NCBI GenBank assembly: GCA_028622995.1
Contig: JAJQJQ010000024.1
Coordinates: 2,604,001 to 2,668,000, forward strand
Length of the DNA: 64,000 nt
Direction of reading: 5' to 3'
Source of the DNA: Panagrolaimus kolymaensis
Lineage: Eukaryota > Nematoda > Chromadorea > Rhabditida > Panagrolaimidae
Numbering within the stretch: position 1 is the stretch's first letter; each line of letters starts with the position of its first letter. A model generated the notes under the pieces. The model saw nothing but the letters and a program-made list of their open reading frames with translations, was not told the origin of the DNA and did no database searches. Positions 39,901-52,580 of this stretch are shown piece by piece. The position numbers were made by a program, and so were the translations under genes.

Positions 39901-40215
39901 CAAGAGACATTTCTTTTCTCTTCCCCAAAGGAATGAATAAAAAAAGAATATGTATGTATGTCCATTTTTCATTTATCTTTTTCTTTTGAAGAAAAATGAT
40001 GTAAAAATAAATAAATAGAAAATGACACACAAACATACATAAATTTATTTTTTTGCAAATAAAAAAAATATGTTTTTAAAAGCGGTCATTATAATATAAA
40101 AAAACTGAGCGAAATTTAAGGGAAGGGAAAAAGGCTTTTTGGTGCAAAAAATGGAAATAAAAGAAAGGTTAAAAATTTTTAAAATAAAATTTGGCTTTTT
40201 TTAAAAACTGTTGAA
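36955..40215 (+). repeat. AACTG-unit island 2
   Basis: The same unit as in island 1 reappears, dense at about 37.78-38.30 and 38.89-39.56 kb and sparser at the edges. Orientation is again plus. No host gene could be demonstrated. A possible minus-strand terminal exon near 37.70-37.75 kb and a Gly-rich open block near 39.83-39.92 kb are too weak to call; both are listed among the rejected items. Confidence 0.6.
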
Positions 40216-41607
40216 AATATTAAAAAAAAGGGCGCAGCTTTTAAATATAAAAAAAAGTAATATTAAAATATTATAAAAGTTTTTAATTTTTACGTTTCTT
40301 TTTATTTGACGAAAGTAAAAAAAAATGTAGTTGAACAACAACAACGACGAACAAATAATAATAAAAAAACGTAATATTAAAAGAATTTCATTTCATTTTA
40401 CGAAGCGAGGCGAGGCGAAAAAAAGTGACGGTCTGTCAGAAAAAAAGAAGAAAAAGAAGAGGAAAAAAATTGGCAGCTGGCACGAAAAATAAAAAAAAAA
40501 AGTGAGAGGCTATGGGAGAGGAGAAAGAAGGTCGTCGTCGTCGTCGTCACAAAAACAAACCAACCGCGCCATGTGGAACTAAGCCAGTCGCAGCCATCCG
40601 CTACCATCCCAGCCAGTAAGAAAAAAAAGAAGGATGCACTTCTTTTTTTTTCGGATGCTGCGAGTGTGTGTGTGTGTGCAAATGAGTCTTCCGAACATTC
40701 GCATGTACATCTGTCACGAACCTCTCACAAATAAATATAGCACAATCACGCCGCTGCCTTGCCTCTCTTCTCTGCTTCTCTCTCATTCTACCTAAAGTGT
40801 ATGGACTATTACTTACAACAACTTACAACCACTTGGAGAAGAAAAAAAAGAAGCAGCCGACTGTCGACTGTCGCCTGCCTCCTGAGTGTTGTTTGTTAAA
40901 ATTTTGCTCGCGTATGTAAAAAGTAAAAATAAAAGTTTTTCTGCACAAACAACACATTCATTTTTATTTAGTTGGAGATGGATGCATATATGTCCGAGGG
41001 CGGTTTGGCAGATTGCCAAGATTTCCTTTTTTTATTTTTTTATTATAAAATAGCCAAAAGTAAGTAATACACGGACAGACAAAAGCATACAGACATATGA
41101 ACACGATTTTTTTTTTTGCTCTTCTCTTTCAATTAAATTTCTTGTTTTTCTCAGTATCACTCCGAAGCGTGTACGACGCCGCACACACACAAACGTAAAA
41201 TAAAATGAAATAGAAAAAAAAGGACGAAAGCCAACAACAACTTTTATTATATATATTTTTTTCTTCTTCTTGCATTTCGTTGCGTCTACTTGCTTGCTTT
41301 TGCGTGCTTTTTTTATTTTACGTTCGTAAAGTGGCGGCAGCAAAAGCAAGTGAGCGCATAGACGACTAATATTATTTTTTTTCTTCGAAGAAATAAAAAA
41401 AATAAAAGCAAAAAAGAAAATAGTAAAATAGTAAAAAAATGAAATGAAGAGAAGAGGAGGGAAGCCGCCTTTTAACCAGCATACTTTTTGTGTCCGGGTC
41501 ACCTGCGTCATTTATAATAAAAAAAGCGCATATGTAATTCACATTTCGGGTTTCCTCCTCTCACATTCATTCTCTCTCTCTAACTGACATCATCACTGTC
41601 TCAAATA
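40216..41607. other. Motif-free, relatively GC-rich block
   Basis: This stretch lacks AACTG units and has higher GC than its flanks, with (GTC)n at 40530-40548, (GT)n at 40666-40678 and segments such as the CCAGTCGCAGCCATCCGC words near 40585. Its composition suggests promoter, 5' UTR or regulatory DNA of an unseen gene. I found no coding exon. Confidence 0.35.
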
Positions 41608-42476
41608 CACTGAAAAAAAAAAGATAAAAAATTTTTTTACACAAAAAATCTTCGAAAAAAGGGTGTATTTTTTTATCCGACTTGAGTGTGAAAAAAGAGG
41701 GTGCGATTTCTTAAAGACACCATTTCGAGGTACTTTAGATATTTATACCCTAAAAAAGGGGATGAAAAAAGTGAAAGCGCTAGACCAGTCATTTCTTTGG
41801 CTGTCTGCCACTGATTTTCACTTCATTATCCCTTTCTTTCCTTTATCTTTTAAGAATGAACGCGGTGGTTAGCCCAAAGTATTGTTCATTGATATCTTCG
41901 GATATCTTGAAAGCTAATTGATATTCTTTATTGAATTCAAATTCATAGCAAATAAATATGCAAATCTTTGGTTTACCAGAGTTTTCGTAACCATCCAAGG
42001 CTTCGGGTGCGGCCAAGCTTTGGTTAGTTATGCAAATCAGAAGTAACCATTGAGATGCATAGCTTTGTATTTGATGATATTCAATGGATTCAAAATATTA
42101 GCTAATGTAAATATTTGGTTCATCCAATATTTCCATAATACATAAATTTCAAGTTCTCGAAAACTTGGATAATTCTTAATTTTTGGTATAAAGGCTATCT
42201 TGATAGTCTTCTAATTTTAATATGGAACTTCAAAATCGATAATTAATGACCTTGATAAAGCAAAAAAATTCGAGCGGCGTACTTTTTTTACCCTTATTTA
42301 CGGCATTATATAGCACCATAAGGATGTAAATGTACACTCATATTAGGGGTAAAATACCACCTTAATATTGTAAATTTGGATTATCTCCCATCGTCATAAG
42401 AACTGCCTACTTCAACAGATTAGGAGTAAATTTACACCTTATTCCATGTGAAAACTTGTCCTCTTTTTTTTCAGTG
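41608..42476. mobile_element. TA-flanked Tc1/mariner-like non-autonomous element
   Basis: An 869 bp segment begins CACTGAAAAAAAA and ends TTTTTTTTCAGTG, with TA immediately outside each end (41606-41607 and 42477-42478), as expected for a Tc1/mariner target duplication. Beyond the terminal 13 bp the ends are only loosely related (a GGTGTA word about 55 bp in on the left and about 40 bp in on the right). The inside has less extreme base composition than the flanks, contains no AACTG units and encodes no transposase. It is best described as a MITE or a decayed element. Confidence 0.6.
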
Positions 42477-42724
42477 TAATAAATAACTAAAAAAACACAT
42501 CAACATTCTTATATTAAAATTCATCCACCTCCTTCGAAACGAGGAAAAAAATGAGAAAAGAACAAATTTACGACATTACAAATATTTTAAAATTGTAATT
42601 GTGATAATAAAAAATAAATAATTAAAGGTTTTTTTAATGAAATTTAATTGGAGAAAAAATTGGATTTTGTGGATTTAGTTTGAACTTGGAAGATGGATGA
42701 TGGATTCCAATAAAAAAAAGTTAT

Positions 42725-45700
42725 TAAAACTGATTACTAAACAATTGGTTCTTTTTTAACTCAGAATGATTATAAATTTTATAATAAATCCAAAAATATT
42801 CGATTAGAAGCTATGAATAAAAAAAAATTCGCTTTATCAAAATATCTAATTCGCTTTTTAGAGAAATGTAAACTGAGTTTTCGTGTATGACTTAAAGAAG
42901 AGTAAAAAAACTGTATAATATTGGTATTGCGAAATAAATTTTAAAAAAACTGTAAAGCATCCTTCTCAGAAGTTGCGAAATTGCTCCATAATATAATAAT
43001 GAAAAAGGCGATATTGAAATATAAAAAAATAACTATAAAGAAAAAAATCCTATTTTAAACTTTAAAAGAGAAAAAACTGCGCATTTTTTAGAAAAAATTC
43101 CTTTTTTTTTAGCTGCGTCTATTATAGACGATAGACGACTGGCACGGAACATTGCCAAATGGGCTATGTGCCAAGTCTAGTTTTGCCGTTGGTTGGCGGC
43201 AGCCAGCGGCGGGGCTTTTTTCATTCTTTCTTTCTTTTTTTGGCACAAAATCGACATCGTACTATTCAGCCAAAAGACAACCACCACCACCCTTTTTCGA
43301 TGTTTTAGCGTCTGCCAAGGAAAAATAGTAACACCGAGAGCAAAAATAAGAAAGGAAAAGCAAAAAATAAATAAATAAAAGCAAGCAAGCAGCTAGCATC
43401 TTTTTTTCTCCAACAAAGCCAGCAGCTAGGAGAGACGCACCACTACTCGCTTGCTTGCTTTCTCGCTCGCTAGGATTCAAGCTTTTTTTTTTATTATATA
43501 TTTATAAAAAAAATTCTAAGAAAAGAAACGAACGAGCAAAAATAATAATAGAGTGCACTCTCACAAACAACAACCATTTTTTCTTTTTATTTCCAGACTG
43601 ACAAAAAGAGAAGAAAAAAAATTGAACTCTGCAAGGAATTTTTTTTTTCGAATATAAGCGGAAAGGCCAATGGCTATCATCATGCAAATAGCCAACAACT
43701 TACTTGCCAGACGAGGGTTTGCTTGCTTCACCCACAAACAAAACAAAAAAAATGCTGGGACGCCGAACATGAAATATAAAAAATAAAATAAATGATAAAT
43801 TTTTTCGACCGACCGAGAATGAAAAAAAAAACTAACTAATCGGTCTGGTCTCTCTCTGTGGTGGCCATCTCCGCCGCCCGCGGGTGCTTGCTTTTTAGTC
43901 TCGAAAAATAAAATTGAAGAGCACCAAAAAAAATGAAAGAACAAAAGTTTTTTTTTGCACAATCAGCAAAAAAAAATTATTTTATGTATTGTTTTTTCAG
44001 TGGTGGTTACGTTATAAAACGTCGATCGACGACAGCGACGACAATAAACAGAAGTTTATTACTTTTGGTTAGTAGGTGCATGTTTGATTGGAAAATGGAA
44101 TGTATCAATTAAAAGAAGAAAAAGGGAGAAAAAAATGAGGTGATTATTTCTATGTATGTTTGTTTATATTTTTAACTGAGTGGAAGAAACAACAAGTGAG
44201 AGTGGTAGAACTGCAAAAAAAAAAAGATGCAAAATGGAAGGTGGTGGAGGAGACAAAAGAAGAATAAAAAATGATAATTGAAAGTGGAAGCAAAAAAAAA
44301 ATATTGGAATGGGAATGGAAAGATTTTAAATTATTTATAATAAAAACTGCGAAATCTATTACCTCAGCAAGGGAAACAAAAAAAATTGAATGAATTTGTA
44401 TTTTAAAGGAAGTCTCAATGAAATAATGGTCAGTCAAACTGCGTCTGGGATATCAACTTTGTTCATAGAGATAAAATTATTTTTAAAGATGTAACAAGCA
44501 CTTTTTTTTTTATTAAAAAATATTTTAAACTATGGATGTTTTTTATTTTAAATTTTTTAGGAATAAAACTGAGGTGGTTGATGGCGGGGCCGACGAATCA
44601 CTTACTTAATCATTATTTTATTTTTATTTTATAACTGATCAGGATTGTTTTGAATATCACTCACATTGTTGTTGTATAAAAAAACTGCGATCGGAGTCGG
44701 TAATGTTTGGGATAACATTAAAACAATGCCAAAAAATTTTATTATTATTTGGAGTGTACAAAACTGCTTCAAAAAGATGGGTGGGATCAAGAAAGGAAGG
44801 AAAAAAAATAAATAACTGATCAAATTTTGGCAGGATTAATTTCATTAAAAAACTAAAGTAATTTAAAATTTAAAAACTGCCATTAATTTTTTAAAAGCAA
44901 AATAAAAGATACGTAAGAATTATGTTTTTTTATTATTAATTTTTAATGGTAAAACTGGATGATGACGTTATAACCTAATTTGTTTTTATTTCTTTATAAC
45001 TGATCCGAATCCAATTTTTCTAAACATCACTAAAACTGCGTTCCACTAATAATGGCTTAATAATAACAAAATTATCATTATTATTTTGAGCCTTCATAAA
45101 ACCTACAAAGAGATAGGATAAAAATAGGAAAAAATCAAGAAAAAATTAAACTGAACTAAATTAAGTTTAATGGTAAGTTAAAATAATTTAAAAACTGTGA
45201 TCCATTTCAGCAAATGTTTGCTTTTTTATTTATAAAATTTTGTGATTTTTTAACTGGGTTCTGTATTCCATAACAGAAAAAAGCTTTTTTTGTTGATCCT
45301 TAATTTTATTTGCTACTTTTTTTTTATTTTAACTTACGAGTTTTTTTCTTTTTTATTAAAACTGTAATTGATTTAAACATATGTATTTTTGAATAAAAAA
45401 ACTGTTAATTAATGCAATAATGCTACTTTTTTTTATTACTAAAACTGCGCCATGTTAAAAACATTTGCCAAAAATGATAAAAAATTTAAATTTTTAATTA
45501 GCAAATAAAAAACTGTATAATTCATAAAAGAACGGTTATTATCCTATCAAAATTATTTTTTTAATAAATTCCATATTGGACATTACTAAACTGTTGAACT
45601 GCATTCTTATTTTTTTCTCGTATTTTTTTGCAAAGTTCCAAGAACAGCAGCTGTTGTTTGCGGCACGGCACCACTCTTGCTTTTTGCTTTTTTCACGTTC

Positions 45701-46685
45701 TTTTTTTATTTAATATTCAAGGAAAAAAGAAAGAAGAGAGTTGGCTATTTTTATCCATAATTTTTCTATTTTTAGAAGCAAGAAAAAGAAAAAAAAACTA
45801 CTATACGATTTTGAAGATTGAAAAGAAAAAGAAAAGGAAAAAAGGTAGAATTTTTAATTTCTAAACAAAAATAAATAAAAAAATAAGGAAAACAACAAAA
45901 AAAGGATTCAATGGAAGAATTTTTTTTCTTAGGGGAAACGTGGAATTAGAAAACCTTTAAAGGTCCTTTAAATGTATTTATCTTTAATATTTATGTATTT
46001 GTGTTTTAACTGTGATCAGTTTGATCCAAAAAAACTGTATGTTGGAACTAAAAATTATAAGCTATTATAAAAGAAAACTGCGACAGATTTTTGTCTTCGA
46101 TTCCAAAGGAAAAACTTTTTTGGAAGAAAGAAATAAGAAACTGGAAGAAGTTGATGCAAAGGGAAAATAACGAAGGGAAGAGGTATGATAAAAGTTTAAA
46201 AGTGCACGATAATAATAAACTGCAACAAAAGTATCCACGAAAAAAAACTGCATACAGTAATCAACATTTTTGAAAAGCACACGAAAAAGGTCAAAATAAA
46301 TATAATTTTTTGTTCTAATTTATGTATTTTAAAAATATTGGCAAATGTGTAATTTTCGATTAGGGATAAAATTAATAAAACTGTGATTTCAACAATTTGA
46401 ATGAGCTAAAGCTTGAAATAATTCTTTTAAAACTGAAATAATACAAAAAATATTTTTGTTAGGTTAATAACAACAACACCTTTTTCTGAATATTTTTTAT
46501 GATCAAAACTGTTTCAGAAACATTACTCTTCGGTTAAATTTGAATAGAACTGATGGAAAAGGATTTTGGATTCAAAAAACTTATTTTAAAAATTTTTAAC
46601 TGCAAAGCGATGACGAAAAGGACTTTTAATTAAAGCTATCAGTAACATGGGTTTTTTAGCATTTCTGAAGCATAAATTTTCGTAA
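42725..46685 (+). repeat. AACTG-unit island 3, left part
   Basis: Dense plus-strand AACTG units run at 42.72-43.08 and 44.34-46.66 kb. They are interrupted at about 43.10-44.33 kb by a GC-richer block (CCAGCGGCGGGG words near 43205, ACGTCGATCGACGACAGCG near 44020) that resembles regulatory or promoter DNA. No coding exon could be supported in either part. Confidence 0.6.
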
Positions 46686-46689
46686 TTAA

Positions 46690-47055
46690 AGGAACAGTCT
46701 CACTTTGGCTTTTTGAAATTTGAAATGCCGGCTTTTGTCCAATTCAGATGCGAGCAGAATGCAAAAGCCTTTGTTCCAATACTTAGAAAAATTTTTCGAT
46801 TTTTTTGTTTTTTCTGATGATGAGCATATGTAGCTACTCTTATAAATAGCTTACAACCACTCAGCATATTAAAATAAATTAATATTGTTAGTATTAATGC
46901 TACTAGCCTTCATCATGTACCCGAAATCCTCGAAAAACAAAAAAATCGAAAAAATTTTCTAAGTATTGAAACAAAGGCTTTTGCATTCTGCTCGCATCTG
47001 AATTGGACAAAAGCCGGCATTTCAAATTTCAAAAAGCCAAAGTGAGACTGTTCCT
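46690..47055. mobile_element. TTAA-flanked MITE, copy 1 (366 bp)
   Basis: Terminal inverted repeats of about 119 bp begin AGGAACAGTCTCAC and are identical except for about two changes. A central segment of about 120 bp contains CATCATGT and GCATATGTAGCTACTC. TTAA flanks both sides (46686-46689 and 47056-47059), indicating a piggyBac-type target duplication. A second copy with its centre inverted lies at 53776-54143. It has no coding capacity and lies inside AACTG island 3, which continues on both sides. Confidence 0.85.
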
Positions 47056-47059
47056 TTAA

Positions 47060-49790
47060 AACTGTACTTAATAATTTTGCTGGATCTCACAAAAACTTTT
47101 TAATTTCTCCCATTTTTTCCGACTAACTTTTCTCCTCATTCCTACATATTATTATTAAATAATCTTCATTCAAGCGTAAAAACAATCTCTTTCTTTCATT
47201 ATCGGCTGCAAAAGTAAAAAGGAAAAAAAGAAAGTAAATAATAAAAAAATAACAGCAACAACAACAAAATAAAAAACTGGTTTATCAAAAAAAAGATAGT
47301 TGAAAAGAAAAAAAAAACAAAAGCTTTTGTTATTATTTTTTTAAATATACTTTTTAAAAAGAAGAAACAAAACTAGAGCAAGCCGCGCAGGTGAAAAAAA
47401 TTAACTCAAAAATAAGAAACTCATTCACTTTTATTTATTCTTTGATTATTTGTTTTTGATTTCTTTCCGGTTCTCTCTTTGATTCTTAAAAGAAATTTTC
47501 ATTATTTTTTTTAGTTATTTGTTTGAGTTTTTAAATTCCAAAAAAAAAATGAAAGAAAAATTTGGGTCATTGAAGAAATTGAAGAATGAATATTTTTTAT
47601 TTATGTACACGTGGCTAAAAAAATATGTCATAAGAATGAATGCATTTTTTCTTTAAAAATAAAATTCATTCATTGGAAAAAATGAAAACATGGGGAATGA
47701 CGAAGAACTAAAAAAAATCGGGTCAATCCCGGATAACAAAAAAAACCCATTAAAAATTATTTCTTTTTGATGGGATTTTTTAAATTTAGGAGGGAGGGTT
47801 TGGAAAAATTAAAAGCATATAAAAATTATAATATTTTTTGTTGTTGGAAAAAAACTGAGAAGCAGATAATTTCGATGGATTTGTTAACTGATAAAAAAAA
47901 ATTAGATCTAATGTAAATATATTTAGCTTGATAAACCCCACAAAATTAATACAAGGGAAAAAATTTAAAAATAAGTAAAAAATGATTTTTGGTGGAAAAA
48001 TCAAAGATTAACAATTTTTAAAAAAACAGGATAATTTATTTTGATAGCGATGGAAAAATTATTTAAAGCAAAACTCAAAGTTTATAATGTAAATAGGCTT
48101 ATGAGACTTTTTTCTCTCTTAAAAACTGAGCCAACTTTTGATCTATGGGTGTATTCACAAAAAAAAAACAAGAAAATTAAAAATATTTTAGCTAGAAAAT
48201 CCAAGAAAAATGTTTTTAAAAATATGTATATAAACTGAGAGTAAAGATACCCGTTGGTTTAAAATTTATTTTTAAAAAATCAAAAAACTGCATACACATA
48301 CAAAAAAATAATATCATGTTCAATCTTTAATTAAAACCGAACAACAACATAAAAAAAGTTTGTTCAACATAAAATACAAAACTGTTCATCGAATCGATAA
48401 TTTTGACAATTAAATTTTTTTAAATATTTTTTGAAAAAAAAACTGTTCTCCTCCAATTACAACAATCTATGCATAAAAGAAAAACTGTATCAACATTCAA
48501 GGAAATAAATAAAGGCTAAAAACTGGAGGCGAAGCGCTTTATTGATTTTTATATTTAGGTATAACAGAGAAATTTAATTTTTTGCATTAAATTTCTAAAC
48601 TTTTTCTTTTGCAAAATAAAAAACAGTTGTTTTTAATTTATTTTTAAAAAACTGATATCAGCAGCATTTAGACATATTTTAAAAAAAGCAATAAATTTTG
48701 ACCACTTCCGACATTCGCCAGACTACGCAAAAAGACAACATTATTATTTTCGATTAAAAAATATAACTAACTGACACGGCACGCACATACAAGTGGGGTT
48801 AAAATAAATGGAATGAAAGAAAAAGAAAAAAATCTTAGGCTTTGTCTTTTTTCTATGTTTAATTTTTGAATGAAGCAAGAACAAAAAAAAAACACGGACG
48901 TTTGCTCTTTGTTTTGTTTTAATTTAGATTTATATGCTGCTAGAGAAGGCGGGATAAAAAGAGTTTAACTGATACGAAGAAAATAAATAAAAGAAAATAT
49001 ATAAAAAAATGCAATGAAAAAAAAACTGATTCTAACTATGGCATTTTTAAACTTAATCAGTAACTATGTTCCTAATTCAAATATCTGAATATCAAAAACT
49101 TGAAATTTAAAAAAATCAAAAACTTTCATAAAGAAAATTAAACTGGATTCTTTTAGTATTGTTTATATTACGTAAAATATTTTCTTAAGCTCTTGTTGTT
49201 TAAATGAAATTTGTAAACCATTTTTTGTTAAAGAGGAAATTATGAAACTGAGACAATAAATAATTTAAAAAAAATCCATGAAAAAAACATTTACGTGCCC
49301 GAACAAAATGGTTTTCAAATTTTGCAAATTTACAACGAAGAAAAAAATTGGGTGCAGTAATATTGCTTTGCAAAAAATTCTCTTGAATTTTTGCAAAACC
49401 AAAAATAAAAATAAATATTTTGAGTCAGAGACACTCAAGTTTATTTTTTTGGAGGTTAAAGCAGCAACAAGACAGGCGTGTGTGCACGTGAAAAATGAAA
49501 AATTGGAATAACGTCTTCAAAACTTTTTTTTTGTAGTGCTTTATTTATTTAACAAAGATTATTGGAACAACAATCGGTGGACAGACTAGACTTATCATGG
49601 ATGTTTGGAAAAGGTAACATTAAACTGAGGTATGATATATTTGAAGGAGCAAAAGCAAAAAAATTAACAGAAAACAAGGTTGCAGCATTTTTTTTCTCTG
49701 TAAAACTGTATAAAATTTGAAACTGACGAGAAGCAAAAAAAATTATCAGGCAAAAATCTTTATATTTTTTTTAGAAATAAAAAGCATTAA
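47060..49790 (+). repeat. AACTG-unit island 3, right part
   Basis: Units resume after the MITE at lower density (about 47.06, 47.27, 47.85, 48.12-48.53, 48.66, 48.77-49.02, 49.14 and 49.62-49.80 kb). Between 47.08 and 47.82 kb they are nearly missing. No gene is supported. A block at about 49.94-50.04 kb with normal composition is the first sequence past the island. Confidence 0.5.
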
Positions 49791-50811
49791 TAAAACTGGA
49801 GAGAAGTGTTTTACCATAAATTCTAAACTCCCTTCCATCTCACATTTTGTCGAAGCTATTGTAAAAAAAACACATCCAAAAAAAGAAGCAAACGAATTTT
49901 TGTTATTTTTTCAACAACGAATAACAAATAAAAAAATGACTGGCAATTGCAAAAAAAAATGCAAACGCATTGGCTCGGTGCCAGTCTGTGCTTTGCGCAT
50001 GTGCCTCGATGATCATCACATTGGTCAGCAGCAGCGGAAAATATGAAAGCATTACAAATGTTTTTTTTTTATTTCTCTTTCTTGCGCGCTCAAGCCCGGG
50101 TAATGCCAGTCAAAAAACAAAAACACTTAAAAAAGTTATTAACCTTTCTTTGTGCCACTAAATTTTCACTTCCTTCGTAATAATTCATCTAACATTGAAA
50201 TTGAAAAAGGCAAAAAGCATAATATTCAAGTTTTATTAATTCGTTTGTAAACCGAAAAATTCATAACTTTTTATGCTTTTTTCATTTTCTTTAACAAGCT
50301 CGAAAGAAAAAAACTTAGAAATATAAAAGACACATTTTGGTTACATATAAGTTGTTTATTTCCATAGCACCATAGGTACGTACACTTTAAACCCATATTG
50401 ATGGGATAAGAGTTTTATAAAAAACTTAATAACTTACAAAAAATGTGTATCAACTAAATCAAAAAGATATGAAACGATTAACGAGAGAAAAAATGGATGA
50501 AGCTTGAGAAAAGAAAATGCAAATGAGAAATTAATGCCAACCATCGTCTACAAATTTAAGTTTCATGCATTTCTGTTGTGAGAAAATCCATCCTTGTGCT
50601 TATTTTCAATCCACTAAAGTTTTACTTTTTCAATCAAACGATTGCTGGTTAGAAAATGAAGAGATCGATGAAAGCAAATATTAAAGAGTTTTAAAAAATG
50701 AGCAAAGAATTGTGAATGGGAAATATTGAACACATGAGCAAATGCATTAAAACTATTTATTACATACATACATAAAGATAAAATAAAAGCAAGTACAAAT
50801 ACAATAACATT
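49791..50811. other. Intergenic region downstream of the membrane glycoprotein gene
   Basis: About 1 kb. The part at 49.94-50.10 kb has balanced composition (GGCTCGGTGCCAGTCTGTGC near 49971) and could be an unrecognised exon or control region, but neither strand gives a convincing spliced frame. The rest is AT-rich, with CATACATACATA at about 50763-50774. It presumably includes the 3' UTR of the minus-strand gene starting at 52307. Confidence 0.4.
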
Positions 50812-52307
50812 TTATTCATCCTTGGTTGCATTTGTATTCAAAATTTTCACAGGAATCCAGCTATAACTATCATTTGCACATTCTTGGTATCCAAAAGGTT
50901 GAAAATTGAAAACTTCTTTGAAATAATAATCTGTCCTGTTGAATGGAACATTTTCATGATGAATATGATGATGACGATGATAAGAGATATAAGTTTCATC
51001 ATAAGTTGACGAAACACATCTTGGACATTGATAGAAGAAATAATATGAGATTACTGTATTGTTGAAGAGTAACTTTTGTTCATGTTCATTCATAATTGGA
51101 AACTGAAAAAAGCATACAAAGGTTAGTTAGCAAAAGGATACATTTAGTTGTTTAGTAATATGGCAAAACTAAAAACCACCAAAAATCCATACCTTTATTG
51201 GAGAAATACTGCCATTCAATTCATTCTTGTCAAGTGAGTTTTTGAAATAGTATTCACCTTCTATTTTCCAATCTAACCAATCATATGGAGTTGTATCATT
51301 CTTGGTCTTGACCAAACATGGATGCTGAAAAAGATGCTATAAATCAACCGTTTAAAGAAGCAAACAAAAAACATACAACTTCAACTCGATCAACATCACA
51401 TCCACTTGATTGATCATGTACAGATGTCTTGAACGTTTCAAAGAAGTATCGGTTTTCATAACCAGCTTGACTATAGCAGCGACTCTGAAAAATCAAAAAA
51501 GTTGATAAATGATAAGATTGATAAAAGTAAGAATTTACGTCATCGATAATGGAGCTTTTTGAAATGTTATTGTTGTTAACCAAACTTGAATGATTGCAGT
51601 TTTCGAAGTTCCTCGGACTTAAGAAGTCTCTAACACTTGTTTGGAAATCAGGAGTCAATTTCATTTCAAGAGTAGGCTGAAAATGTTTAGATTGTTAGTA
51701 GGTAGCAAGAAAGAGGTAGAAAAGCAAAACATACATTAACGTGAAAGTGTAAATACCAAGCAGTAGTGATAAAGAAGATAGTAAGAGCAGTGATGATGGT
51801 ATCACAATATGGCATCCATTTCTTTTTTCGAAGACGTCGAATGATATTTTGTTGTTTTCGTTGACCATTTTGGAGTTCCTTTACGTTCTTGGACCAGTCG
51901 AAAGTGTTGAAGAAAGCACCAGCAATGGAACGACTATTTGACATCTTTGATTTTTGATAACCATTTCTAAAATCTTTTGCAGAATGTTTCTTCTTTATCA
52001 AGGGAACAGTTTCTTTAGCATTTTCCAATTTATGTTGTTGAGTTTTCACATCAGCAATAGGTCGCTTCTTTTCACTTTTATCAGGTTCATTTTCATCTTT
52101 GTTTGAAGCTTGTTCTTGTTGTTGTTGGATGGCTACAGCTGTAGGAGGAGTTTCACTTGATTTCTTTGATTTTCCTTTTTGCTTTGGAGAAATTTGATGA
52201 GCTGTGGAAATGTCTTCTGTTGTTGATTGACCTTCTTTACCATCGACTTTAGGATCAGAACTTTGAGTTTTCATTATTTCACTTTCAGCAGCAGTTGTTT
52301 CTGCCAT
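50812..52307 (-). CDS. Type II single-pass membrane glycoprotein, possibly Na,K-ATPase beta-like
   Basis: Five exons (51735-52307, 51539-51676, 51377-51484, 51193-51324, 50812-51102), all in phase 0, encode 413 residues. About 165 N-terminal residues are Lys/Glu/Ser/Gln-rich and lack a signal peptide. A membrane segment follows (DTIITALTIFFITTAWYLHF) after a basic stop (RRLRKKK), then an ectodomain of about 220 residues. The ectodomain has about eight N-x-S/T sites and cysteines in the order NCN, RCY, GCD, HPCLV, CPRC, QEC. That six-position pattern, with HPCLVKTKND resembling the beta-subunit GKPCIIIKLNR box, recalls the three disulfides of P-type ATPase beta subunits. The cytoplasmic part is several times longer than usual and other beta hallmarks are not evident. 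The membrane topology is firm; the family assignment is tentative. Confidence 0.7.
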
Positions 52308-52580
52308 TGTGAATGAACAAAAAAACGAAGGAATGAACTATCAAGAAGAAAGAAAAAAAGAGTAAAGTTTTTGAAAGTGGTGAAATTTTTCGTTGAAAGA
52401 AAAAAAAATTTGCATACTGTCATGGGAAAGAAAGTGTTTCAAATGGATGCGTGCGACTTTTCGTGTGCATGAAAAAAGTTCAATCGAGTGTTTTTATTAC
52501 TTTTTTATTATTTTTTTACTTATTACAAACAAAGCAAATAATTAACTAATTTATATAAAAAGAAAATAAATATATTATCT
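52308..52580. other. Promoter region of the membrane glycoprotein gene
   Basis: About 270 bp of A/T-rich DNA between the glycoprotein start and the 3' end of the first ShK gene. No TATA-like or other specific element stands out from the general AT richness. Confidence 0.35.

Noticed and set aside
39826..39925. Minus-strand first-exon-like block starting MSLEQPAATIGDGGGGG
   Set aside because: Its composition looks coding, but no good donor ends it and no following exon could be identified.
41032..41511. 159-codon minus-strand ORF
   Set aside because: Lys/Phe-rich translation of A/T runs without splice sites or recognisable sequence.
49717..50046. 109-codon plus-strand ORF ending in a Cys-rich segment
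   Set aside because: The frame runs through A/T homopolymers with an AACTG unit inside; only the last 35 codons have coding-like composition, and there is no splice support.
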